Source of the DNA: Fomes fomentarius | Taxonomy: Eukaryota > Basidiomycota > Agaricomycetes > Polyporales > Polyporaceae | Assembly (NCBI GenBank): GCA_022606135.1 | Contig: JABYQN010000001.1 | Span: 4,464,001 to 4,528,000 of the forward strand | Direction: 5' to 3' | Length of the DNA stretch: 64,000 nt | In this document: one piece after another, positions 1 through 9,830 of the stretch | Position numbering within the stretch: the first letter of the stretch is position 1 | How the letters are laid out: the number at the start of each line of letters is the position of its first letter | Translations under genes and position numbers: made by a program | Notes under the pieces: model-generated | Seen by the model: the letters and a program-made list of their open reading frames with translations, nothing else | Databases searched by the model: none | Told to the model about the DNA's origin: nothing

Positions 1-928
1 GGTGATCATTGTCCCTTTCTTGACTATCGCGACACTCATCGGTGGGTACTCTTCTCGTTCTGCATACAACGGCTTATCGAACAAGCTTGCCCTCCTAAGC
101 GTTTGGGATTGGTTTGCTTTACGAGTTCGATCATGCGAGCCCCAGTAAGAGTGTGTTCGCTGCAGCGGTTGGTCGCTGGATCACAGGCTACTGTGGTGCG
201 ACTTTATGGTACGTCAATACTCATACTTGGTGCGGGCTCGAAGTGATGCTCACTGTAGCTGCATAGCACAAATCTGTATGGCACTAGTACGTGGGCCTGA
301 TGTCTATACTCGGGAGGCGGGTGGTGACATATTGCTCCAGTCATGATAGCATATCGTATATGGTCGACCAATCGGTTTATGAGAAAGAACCACATATGGG
401 CCAGTGGACGAGACCTAATGGCAAGTAAGTTCAGCCGTCCCCGGTTATTCGAGTCTCACCTTGTGCCAAACAGAGCGCGATGGCCATCTTCGTGGAAAGC
501 GCTGCGATGTACAGGTAGGTCCTACTTTGTGACTGAACTAGATGGTAGTACTCACCGCTCACTCTTCATCGAATAGCGCATGGGCGGTCATGTTCGTCAT
601 CTTATACGCAACAAGATCCACTTTGCAGACCGTCGGCTCAGGTTGTGGGCCTGCGGTGATTGGCATCGCCTTCATGCTAATTACCGTACGGGTTGGTCTT
701 GGGTGGGGGCACGATTCTAGATCACTCCCATCCGAAGGACATGGAACTTCAGCGCGCTCTCCGAGAAGAGATCAGATACAACTCGGCGAGAACTCATTCC
801 CCATGAGGACGTTTGCCCTGAACGTCAGCCAGACAGTTGAGCAGGACACTGACTACGTGCTCAGACAGAGGGAGGTGAAGGCGCCAGAGCCTGCTGTATT
901 GGGCCCCGTAGAAAAGAGGACATGGTGA
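1..928 (+). CDS. seven-helix membrane protein of a basidiomycete family, 5' end outside window
   Basis: The gene enters from before base 1. Reading exon by exon, hydrophobic segments appear in the order VIIVPFLTIATLI, IGLLYEFDHASPSKSVF, then MIAYRIWSTNR after an intron ending near 339, then AIFVESAAMYS and AWAVMFVILYATRSTL, then GIAFMLITVRVGLGW, followed by a polar tail ending at the TGA at 926-928. The same order and motifs occur in the complete paralogue at 32.5-34.1 kb. Introns are about 60-130 nt. The intron between the segments ending DLM and beginning SAMAIF stays in frame only if it starts with GC (GCAAGTAAG at about 421), a GC-AG intron. Function is unknown; such proteins are probably integral plasma-membrane or vacuolar proteins. 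I see no stop or frameshift, so I treat it as a live gene. Confidence 0.7.
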
Positions 929-1406
929 TAATGAGCATGTTTTGTACTAAGAAGGGGGCATAAGATCATACCTGAAAATTCCTATACACCCAATGAGTTG
1001 GAGAAGGATGCCTCTAAAAACGTCACATACGGTTACATGTGGAGTCAAGAGTCCCATGCTCGTCAACGACAACGGGTCGCTCATCCTTCTGTCGCAGACT
1101 TCTGTAGACCTCTCACTACAGTAGCAAGCCGCTCGTGCTCCTCCATTGACATTCCGGATGGTGATATCGGATTGAACTCTGCCCGTAGTGAAGACGAGTG
1201 CCGCCCTCGTCTACAAGAGGCGCTCACTGTCCAGTCGACAAGTCGACCCCGTTCAGGCCCCAAATAAAGCAAGTGATTATTCCTCTCCGTCTTCAGCGAG
1301 CTTGGCGACGGGATGCCAAACAGTTAGTGCATATGGTTTTAAGCAAGACGAATATTGTTGTCGCAAACGAGAGAAATGTTGACGGATACGCAAAGGCCCG
1401 AGTCCT
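929..1406. other. intergenic, nothing recognised
   Basis: Space between the tail of the membrane-protein gene and the convergent end of the CCCH/TPR gene. Short open frames exist on both strands but none has recognisable composition, motifs or intron logic. It probably holds both 3' UTRs. Confidence 0.5.
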
Positions 1407-4400
1407 TCAGTATGAGTTCCGAATACTCACCAGTTCGTCCTGCAAGTTGACCATCAGCACTCTTCAGGACACTGCTGTAGCTTGAACGAGCACTCACGTA
1501 TGTTTGGAAGTCCCACGGCTTGATCCCATACATCAGCATCTCCTCCACGTCCGCGCTCGTGTGCCCGAAGTTCTCTGCTCGCTCTTCCCATTCATCTACA
1601 TCTTCCCAATCTCCTTCGTCCCCCTCGTCCCCTTCCTCGTCGCGGCGCCGCACTTCTGCCATATTTGCCTCTTTCGCGTACGACTCGACCACCGCCCACA
1701 AGTCCTTCCTCCACGGCGCGGGCCTCAAGGACTCTGCAAGGATACTTTCAACCGACCCGGCTGGAAGAGCGAAAGGGTCCGCCTTGGCTGCATCGCTGAA
1801 CTCTTTCCGCAGGCGCGTCAGCCTGACGGCGTCCGTCCACCATCCAGTGACGGCCAGGTAGGTCTTGTCGTGAGCATAGACACAGCCTTCGTCAAAGCGA
1901 CAGTGTCCTAGGAGCCAGTAGACGCAGACGTTTCGTCCTCTGCCACCCAACGTTGTATCAGTCAATGCACTGATTTTGTACCGGCCAACTCGGCTATGAC
2001 TCACAGCTCATCTCTCACACTTTTTGAGTCAGGCGCGTGCTTGAAACGGCAGCCAGCGCCGTGACGGCAGCCGCCGTGGTTGTAGAACTTGCAAGGGGTA
2101 CCGTTGCCCAAGTGCGCGAAGTCTTCCGAGTCGGACTCGTCTTCGATCTCCAACGCAGCATCCCTGGGACGCTTGCCCAGCTGCTCATCGCCCGGCCAGG
2201 CGTCGCTCCCGGCCTTCTTCATTCCGTGGCGGATTTCCCTAAGCTCTGCGGTTGCAAGATGATGAGTTTTGTCGATCGCGAGCAGCTGTTGAATATCTGC
2301 ACCGATATTATGTGAGCAGAGTGAATCAGGGCTAAGTGTCCGAATTTAGACCGACCATCCTCAGCAGCGATGAACCGCTTCATCTCCTTACGTGCCTGTG
2401 CCCTTCGGAATAACGCCTTGAGGAGCTTCGGGTCGTGTATGAGTGCTCGCGTCGCTGCGCTATCAGCGAGCTCCCACCTAGACGGTCAACAGTGAGCACG
2501 CTATGAACGAATTTAGAGATATGACACGTACAACTTCAACTTCAGCAAAACTGCCGTCAAGTTAGAGAGGTACATAGGCTGGGGACCAGCCAGTAACGCT
2601 GCGGCGCGATACTTTTCCGCTGCCTGACCCCACTTGTCCGAACGGAAGAGCTCATTCCCCTGAGTCACGGTCAGTCTCATCAGTATACCAGATCACATAT
2701 GTGATCCATTTAAAGAGGACACATACCTCGTCCTTCAACACATCCGCGTGCTTGAGCCTTTCCGCACGAAGCTTAGCACGCCTCTCTGCGCGCACCACGA
2801 CCTCAGCCTCCCGCTCACCCGGTGCACGCGGGCCCGGCTTCGGGGCTGGAAGCGGGATTTCCTGTTCCGTCTCCTGGATTGCGTCCATCGTGCCATCAGG
2901 ATTGACACTCAAGCCACTCGAGAACGTCCTCGGACCGAGATCCCCCGGCTGGATCTTTACCCCGCACATCTCGAGCAGAATGCGCAACGACCCCTGCTCT
3001 CCATTGACGTCCCCGACATACCCGAGGTACCCTCGTCCAACGCGCGCGAACACCGCAGGGCTCTCCTCAGCTCTCTCGCCGGCGATAGGAGTCCGCGGGA
3101 AGACGTGCGACTCGACGCGTGACTCCGACGTTGGGAGGTACACGGCAGACTCGCGCGGGGCGTCCTTGATGTGGACTGCTTTCATGCTGAACGAGGGCTG
3201 AAGAGCGTCTTTGGATAGCGGGGCGGGGATACCACCCGGATTGAGGCCGAAGGTCGTGCGGTGGTACGAGCCGGCATCCCAAGGGACGCCCCAGCGGGCG
3301 AAGAACGCGCGTGCTTTGCCCAGGAGCAGATTGTTGCTGAACTGCATACCTAGGATGACGATGCCTCCGCTGCGTGCGTATTCGATGAGCCGGTCGCGCA
3401 CGTTGGCGAACTTCTGGCGAGTAAGCGCAGCATCGGAGACCAAGACAGCATCTGGGCGAGGGGTCCGCGAGAGAGCCTGGAGCGCCGTGCGTGCAGTAAG
3501 AACCTCGGTCGTTTTGGATCGATTCCGGAGGGCCTTGTGTAGTGGAGCATAGAGGTCGTCGAGCCAGTCTTCCTTCTCCAGCGAAAGTATCAGAACATCG
3601 CGCTTGTGTGGTGCTTGTGTGTCCGGGACGGGAGTGGTGTCAGTTGGACCCTAACAAGAGACACAAGTCAGTGCTGATCGCTGTAGGAAACTGCTGGGAT
3701 TCACACTTACAGGAAGAGGCGATCCTGTCCCGGGTGCGAGGGGCGCATATGCCCCAGGATGGAAACACATGGCAATAACGAGGTTTGTGGTCCCCGTTTC
3801 TGAATTGACATCTCCGACGTATCCAACTCGACCCCTGCCAACAGTTGCGAACGCCACCGGCGTCTTGAACGCAATGCGGAGTCGCTCCTCGTTGTTCTTC
3901 GCCTGTGCGAGTTTCCTGGCAAACTGGGGCTCCAGATAGACCGCGTCCTTCAGTGCGACATTGTCGACGAACAAAGCTTTCATGCTGTACTTTTTGAGGA
4001 GGGGTCCGACGTCAAGCCCATTGCTGAACGAATTGATGGCGACCGTTTCTCGCGTATATGCACCAGCGTGCCAGGGGAGTTCCCAGGCGTCCTTGAACAT
4101 GAAGTCGAGATCGGTTGGCTTGACGAAACTGCTGAATATCCCTGCGTAGACGACTGTGCCACCAGAAGCCACATAGTCAACAAGGAGGAGCAGGATGTCC
4201 CGGTACTCCGTATGTACCACGGCGGCATCGGCAACTATGACTGCTTGGGGCCTGACAGTACTTGACAAAAACCGTCGTGCCTCAGAAACGCGTTTAGCCG
4301 TGCGCACATTGGCTCTGTATGCAAGCTCGCGAAGAAGGTCTGAGTTGGTTCGTTCAAAGATGTTGTGGTCCTCGAGGCGGAGGACGACGATGAGCGGTCT

Positions 4401-4438
4401 TGTGGGAGGTGATTCTGTTACAGAGCCACCTGTCAGAA
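1407..4438 (-). CDS. CCCH zinc-finger/TPR protein with a duplicated N-terminal domain
   Basis: A multi-exon gene. The N-terminal part holds two copies of one domain, encoded at about 4420-3720 and 3640-2720. Both contain a Gly-rich strand (GGTVVYAG / GGIVILGM), a PWHAGAYTRET / PWDAGSYHRTT motif, YSMKA / FSMKA, a DAVYLEP-like motif, and VGRGRVGYVGDVN / VGRGYLGYVGDVN. The layout resembles a class-I glutamine-amidotransferase-like fold, but no catalytic Cys-His-Glu set is evident. Next comes a TPR-like helical repeat region (GNELFRSDKWGQAAEKY, AATRALIHDPKLLKALFRR). Then two CX7CX5CX3H fingers (CKFYNHGGC..., CVYWLLGHC...), an acidic stretch, and a C-terminus MLMYGIKPWDFQTY spliced to DELVSIRNSY. 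The fingers suggest RNA binding and the TPRs a protein partner. The 5' exon is unresolved: an in-frame TGA lies just upstream of the first clear coding codons near 4430, so a short first exon is missing from my model. Confidence 0.75.
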
Positions 4439-5446
4439 TACGGTCTCAAGTACAGGAAAAGCATGCATGGTAGCATGGCATGAAGTCACTCGCTACGGGC
4501 ATGCTGCCCTTTTGCAATATGGTGAGACGGGGCGAGGTAGACTGTCAACCAAAAGGGCTGGGCACACATAGCCAGTTAACTGTCCACGAGCCACCAGTGG
4601 TCAATAGCCTAGCTATTTGCGCCGCTATATAGTGGCAATCGCACAGTGCAGTGCAAACCTTTGTCCGTAGTGGCTGTAGGTCGTCGGTAGTCACAGGACA
4701 CGTAGAGGAGTTTAGTAGAACATAGAGTAGCTTGGTAGAGCATGTGGAATTGAAGACTCCGCCTCCGTACTTGGGCGAGAGAGACTTACTGTGATGCAGC
4801 CTGGTCTGAGCCCCAGCCCTGGCTGGCGCTGAGGTGCCGACCTATCACGAGTGAGTTCAGCAAATACGATAGAAGGCTGATAGTAGCTGATGTTCAACCA
4901 CTTACCAGTTCTCCTCGGCCATTCATCGGTAGGAGGCACGAATCAGGTGGTTCGGGATGGTTGGCAGAAAGAAAGAGATGTTCAAGCTAAGCGCCGCGAA
5001 TCCGACATTCGCCTAAAGAGGACATGAACATAGCGCCCGCCGCGCGGATCCCGACTCTTTCCTATTCTGGAGTTCTCATTATGTGCACAATGACAAACCC
5101 CTCCCATGATGAACTCGATTCCCCGCCTTCCTCCTTTTTCGTACGCATCCTATCTCCATCGCTTCATTGCCAACCGCGTCGTTTATCTGTACTCGTCACC
5201 CTCGATTACCGGCTCGTACCGTACAACTTCAAGTTCTCTCTTCTCCGAGCCTGAGAGACTAGAGTCCGTCCCCCAGTAGTACCCACCCCTCAATTTATGA
5301 TATTCGCCTCTTTCCCCTGTGATTTTACGTGCTCTAACGAGCCCCAGAGAGTGATTATCAAACAAAAAACGGATTCCAAACCAACAGCCGTACAGTGTAC
5401 ATACAAAGCGAAGCGAGAGACGAGCGATAACACCGAAGGAAACAAA
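4439..5446. other. intergenic, nothing recognised
   Basis: About 1 kb between the upstream end of the CCCH/TPR gene and the 3' end of the FunK1 pseudogene. No reading frame with protein-like composition, no tRNA and no repeat was seen. The part nearest 4440-4900 should hold the promoter and first exon of the CCCH/TPR gene. Confidence 0.45.
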
Positions 5447-8242
5447 TCAGACCTGACGTCCCTTCCCCTTCCGCGTGGTCATCTGAATTTGAAGAGGTGG
5501 AGTTACGCCACGCGCTAGGGCACGCGACATCTGAACATCGCTGCCATTGGCATCAGTTCCTGATGGCAGGCCGTCGAGCTTCGGCCTCTTCGAGCCAGTC
5601 GAAACCACCACAGAGTGGACGGCAGGGAACTGCAATGACCTGGCCGCACGAGTCCAATTCGGTGGTACCCTGTCACCGACCTTGTCGGCTCTGTTCCAGG
5701 ACGGCCGTTGAATCGCCGTGGTAAGCAGTCGAATCATGTAGACCTGGTCTTCGACCTTCTTGGAGAGCTGTTGGTCCTGCAGCGACGGCCCAGCACATTC
5801 GTTCTCCTCTTCGACGTCTGTGGGGTCAGGGTTGTAAATGTCGAGAAGGCTGGGGTCAAAACTCGGGGCCCGAACATCATCGGCCTCCGCAGAGGAGGGC
5901 GGGGAAAGACCACACGGTTGCCGTTTGGACTTGTCTTCCGGGTATAGTTTGTACTTGCAAACCACGGAATGGGCCCTGAACCAGGAGAAGCAGGTCGACA
6001 ACATCTTGTCCATGGGGCTGTCGAAAGACAGCTCGGTTTTGCGGCTGATTTTCACCTTGCCGCTTTCGACTGCGCTCTCTTTCTTCGAACCACAGATATA
6101 TGTCCCATTTTCGATGCCGAATGTATCGAAGAAGTCGTTGATGAAGGAAGCAACCGTCAGGTCGTCGCAGTTCGACCTCAGGTAGCGTACCGCATAGTAG
6201 AGGATGACGTAAGCAAACGACTCGACCTCGTCGCAGACTTCGACGATCTTGGGGCCAGTGAGCAGTGCAACTGACATGTATTGCCAGGTACCCTGTCGAC
6301 CGAACTCAGATCATGGCGAAGACAAGGAGAGCAGTGCGCATACCGTTCTCTCTGGCTGCCGAGCATGGTCAGGCTGCCCAGATCCGTTCAGAGGCTTGGA
6401 CATCTCCCAATCCGCAAGGATGCCCCTCCACGCAATCGCGTTGCCCCCTTGATTCTCCACATAGACAGGGAGAATCAAGATGTTGCCTCCGCTCACGTCA
6501 CGATGGAGTATACCGACTTTAGTTGTCGCTTGATGATGAGCTATTGAGAAAATTCAGTTAGTCAATGTGATTGTAATGGTACTCAATACTCACCGATGAC
6601 AGCATCTCTGATGATTGCCAGCAGTTGCTGGCCATACGCGAACTTGCTCAAAGGGAGAGCGACCTCAATCACCACCAGCCGATAATGACGATGACGTCGC
6701 AGGGGTGAGTCGACGCCTGGAATCGCCTGCAATCCATCATTGTGACTATCGTCAAGCTCGTCGCGGTCGTCGCGGTCACTAAATTCTCTCTTTCGCTTCT
6801 GACCCGATGAGGACGATGAGGAGGCTTGTCCATGGCTCTGAAACCCGGTATGCTCCGCCTCGGCCTTCTTCTGCTCATACCATGTGGGCGTGACAGTGTC
6901 TTGCTCTTCGATGTCGCCATGGCAGAGGAGGGTAGGCACACCACAAACATGACTGGCATTGAGCTGAGCCAGGACGTCACCTTCTTTCTCGACCATCAGG
7001 TATTAAGCCCGCCACACATCCTTCAGCCAGACGAAGCGCTTTGTGGTGCAGTCCAAAGCGACATAGCCGCGAGTAGCACGACCAGCCAATCCTTTCGCCC
7101 GAAAGGTGGGCTTGCCGACTAGGAAGTGCCGCACATTGTCACCGTCGGGCACTTGAAGCCGGTATCGCGGCCAACACTTGACGAGGGAGTCCGCAAACAT
7201 CTCGCGCACATATGCAAAGACATAGCCATCTTGAGGTCTGTCCTCTGCCCCCAGTACGCGTTCCTTGTGATCAAGGTCAGTGGCGTCTGCCTTCGCCAAC
7301 CGATCCATCTCCTTGTAGTCGGCGTCGCGAGGGCTGAGACGTTCCGCTGTTGGGTCGTACCCGAGTTGGGAGTCGGAACATTGCGAGATGCGCCAGAGGA
7401 TGTCGCAGAAGAACTCCCACTCGACGAAGTAGTCCACGAGATGAGTGACGATCGAGCCGGACCGATCGAAGCGCATCAGGCGACAGCGACGGCCAATGAT
7501 GAAGAGCATGAAGACGGCGAGGCGTTGTTGAATAGCCATCAGGAGTTCAGCGTAGGCGAGGATTTGTCCACGAACCTTGACTGCCTGCTGCACGTTGGTA
7601 GTGGGAACGACGCCACTCTCGGTGTCATGAAATGGGTCGTTGTGCGCCTCGCCACGCTTGAGTTCGATACCGATTCGCTGGTCGCCCCAAGAAGCGCGGT
7701 ACTTCTTCTTTTTGTAGTCGATCCGTTTCTTCTTTTTGCGAGGCCGTTTAGGAGCAGAGTAGAATCCCGCGTCGATCTTGTTGCCCTCGGGGTCAACCAC
7801 GCCAGGGTCGGGACGGTCCCCACAGTAGCGAAGCACCAGGCCAGGGGCGAGATTACGCTCGTTCACGATTTCAATCTGTATAACATCAACAACAGAGACG
7901 GTACATTCGGTTAGCGGCATGCAAACCAAGGACGAGATCACTTACGAATATCTTGGTTAGATCCGCTTCCAACATGTCATCTGCATTCTCCAGCCTCTCA
8001 AACGGATTGGCCTCGATGACTGGTCTTGGATGCTTTGGATCGCTCGGGAAGGGGAAGAAGTGGTCACAGAAAGCTTGCGGCATTTCACCGACGGTTTTGT
8101 TTGCGTTGTCGAGCGCGGCTTTGATGCGTCGTTCGTGGACCTTAACTCGTGCTTGCGAGCCCACAGTCGTATGTTGAGCCCGGCTTTGATTATATCCTTT
8201 TGCAAGGGGAGAGACGTCGCAAGAAGCAAGAAAGTCAGACAT
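5447..8242 (-). pseudogene. FunK1-type protein kinase, disrupted by one in-frame stop (copy A)
   Basis: Fungal-type (FunK1) Ser/Thr kinase family. The start MSDFLASCDV at 8242 is followed by an N-terminal helical region with FCDHFFPF, an intron (about 7947-7878), then the N-lobe. The catalytic part has GILHRDVSGGNILILP (HRD loop), ILADWEMSKPLNG (the family's DWE in place of DFG), and RQPERT spliced to GTWQYMSVALL. A polar tail ends in RKGKGRQV. All introns match those of copy B at 49.9 kb. The frame is broken once: TAA at 7003-7005 after DVWRA, where copy B has a Tyr codon (DAWRAYYLMVEKEGD). No GT-AG intron can remove it. Everything downstream still reads open, so the loss looks recent. It would make a product of about 385 residues with no catalytic loop. 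A sequencing error or a strain allele is the alternative. Confidence 0.85.
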
Positions 8243-8288
8243 GGTTGGGAAGAGAGGGCCAGCGACTTACGGAAATTGTAGAGAAGGC

Positions 8289-8295
8289 TTTTATA
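8289..8295 (-). promoter_or_regulatory. TATA-like box, kinase copy A
   Basis: TATAAAA on the minus strand, about 47-53 bp upstream of the kinase start codon. The same box sits at the same place in front of copy B. Confidence 0.5.
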
Positions 8296-8347
8296 TTAGT
8301 GGCTCGAGGGTGTGCTAGGGCCAGATGCGCAATGTGGCCGTCGGTAA

Positions 8348-8354
8348 TGAGTCA
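8348..8354. promoter_or_regulatory. TGAGTCA, AP-1/Gcn4-type site, copy A
   Basis: A palindromic TGAGTCA in the shared promoter, conserved with its flanks (GAGTCACGAAGAAGCAC) in copy B at 52924. bZIP regulators such as Gcn4 bind this motif in fungi; the role here is inference. Confidence 0.4.
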
Positions 8355-9053
8355 CGAAGAAGCACGCTACTGGGATGGAATGCGGGGGACAATAGGGCTG
8401 TGCCACAAAGGCGGACAAAGGTTGGTGGAGGATTAAAGTCAACACGTTAAGCGCGCTTCACGACCCGTGGCAAGATCCCTTACACGAGATGAGATCAAGC
8501 GCCCGGACATCGCCTTTAAGTCACGGTGGTCCACAACTTGCTGCGACAGGTTTTTATACCTTCTTATGGTCCCAAAAAGAGATTTTCTTGGCTCTAATAT
8601 CTACTCTCCAACAATCACCTATTTGAACTCCGGATATGGTTACTGGGAAAGGGATGTTCTCAGCAGGTGGTTAAGAGATTCGCACAGCCACCATCGCTGC
8701 ATCCATGCATGATTGCTTTGACTCGGCCAATGTTCCCACATGCTCGGCAACGCATTGTTCGAGGCTGCTTCTCCGCTACTTACGGGTATATTATTGCCGG
8801 TGCGCCCGAACCAACGGAGCACTGCGGCAATGCAGACTCGGACCAATCAGCGTGGTCTGAGATCCAAAGCAGTTCATTTTGTAAACAATGCAAGGAGCAC
8901 GGGATCCGTTGTCCCAGTATGCAATTTGATAACCAGTTCAAAGTGGTTAGAGGTCGTCAGAGTGACGTCAGAACCCCCTGCGCGGGTGCTGGCTACTTCA
9001 CTCTCTCCTTATTACTTCCACCTCTCGCCGCGGCGTACGCCAGACCACTCGAC

Positions 9054-9510
9054 ATGTCCGAAACCATTCGTAGTAATTACTCCCCAGTCAAGTCGCCCTC
9101 CGACCTCCCGCCCGAGCCCAAGCCGGATCGTAAGGGTCTTCGCCCCATGTCTACCGGGTCAATTATCTGATTCATTGTGTTCTTCGGCCTCGCGTTCATC
9201 GCGTTCTACGCATGGCGCATTGGCATGCAACAGAGAACTCAGGTCGATAGGTGGTTGAACCTCGCCCTCGGCAAACGTCAATCACTGGCAGGGGTCAACC
9301 CAGGCCCGACGGGGGCGAATGCCACGATGTACCAGGTAGGTGCTGAAGGAAGGGAGCCGAGGGAAAGCCGACGGTGGAGGATAGGATCTTGCTGCAGCGT
9401 TGGGCATGCCTTCGTCTGACCTTGCTGCTGCCATCGCGGACGCGGTGCGCAAGCATGTCCCTCCTGTGAGCCTTTCTTCCGTCGCTGCGTACGAGCCGTC
9501 ACGGAGCTGG
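9054..9510 (+). pseudogene. small single-pass membrane protein, decayed copy A'
   Basis: ATG at 9054 opens MSETIRSNYSPVKSPSDL and runs to an in-frame TGA at 9168. The same frame resumes directly with a transmembrane segment FIVFFGLAFIAFYAWRI and a tail with LNLALGKRQ and PGPTGAN. Against the copy at 54.4 kb this one has the TGA, about 2 extra nt near 9355 and a 7-nt loss near 9385 that throw the Ala-rich C-terminus (MPSSDLAAAIADAVR in the other copy) out of frame. The gene is divergent from kinase copy A, as its relative is from copy B. Function is unknown. Confidence 0.65.
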
Positions 9511-9830
9511 CGGTTTGTCAGAAGCCACCGATCGATAGAGTCCCCGGTGAGTGCGAGTATCGATTATACGTTACAACGTTCAGCTCACTCGGAATCAATA
9601 TTCCCCACTGTACCATGCGACCTCGAATGTTACAGGCTCGCTTATTGTACAGGGGCACGTTATACAGTATTATCATAAGCAAAGATCTTCGATTTTTCGA
9701 TGCACGATCAACAATCCAAGAAACGAAGCCACGAATCCTCCCCCCTCTTTAGTCCTTAGACCTGTGCGTGACGATGTCATTAAACAACCTCCCACGACAC
9801 TGGTAGAGTCCAGGTCAGCGAAGTGTGAAA
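9511..9830. other. intergenic, nothing recognised
   Basis: AT-richer stretch between the decayed small membrane-protein gene and the 3' end of the DUF6534-like gene. No coding signal, tRNA or repeat seen. Confidence 0.45.

Larger units (their letters stand above)
8243..9053. promoter_or_regulatory. bidirectional promoter region of kinase copy A and small membrane protein A'
   Basis: This 0.8-kb region lies between the divergent starts. Its blocks at about 8283-8480 and 8640-8870 are closely matched in sequence and order by 52855-53075 and 53215-53470 in front of kinase copy B, far better than neutral intergenic DNA should be after a duplication old enough for the proteins to diverge. That suggests either functional constraint or a fairly young duplication. 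Confidence 0.65.

Noticed and set aside
7003..7005. Possible intron removing the TAA in kinase copy A.
   Set aside because: No GT-AG pair of normal intron length surrounds it, and copy B has continuous coding sequence at the same place.
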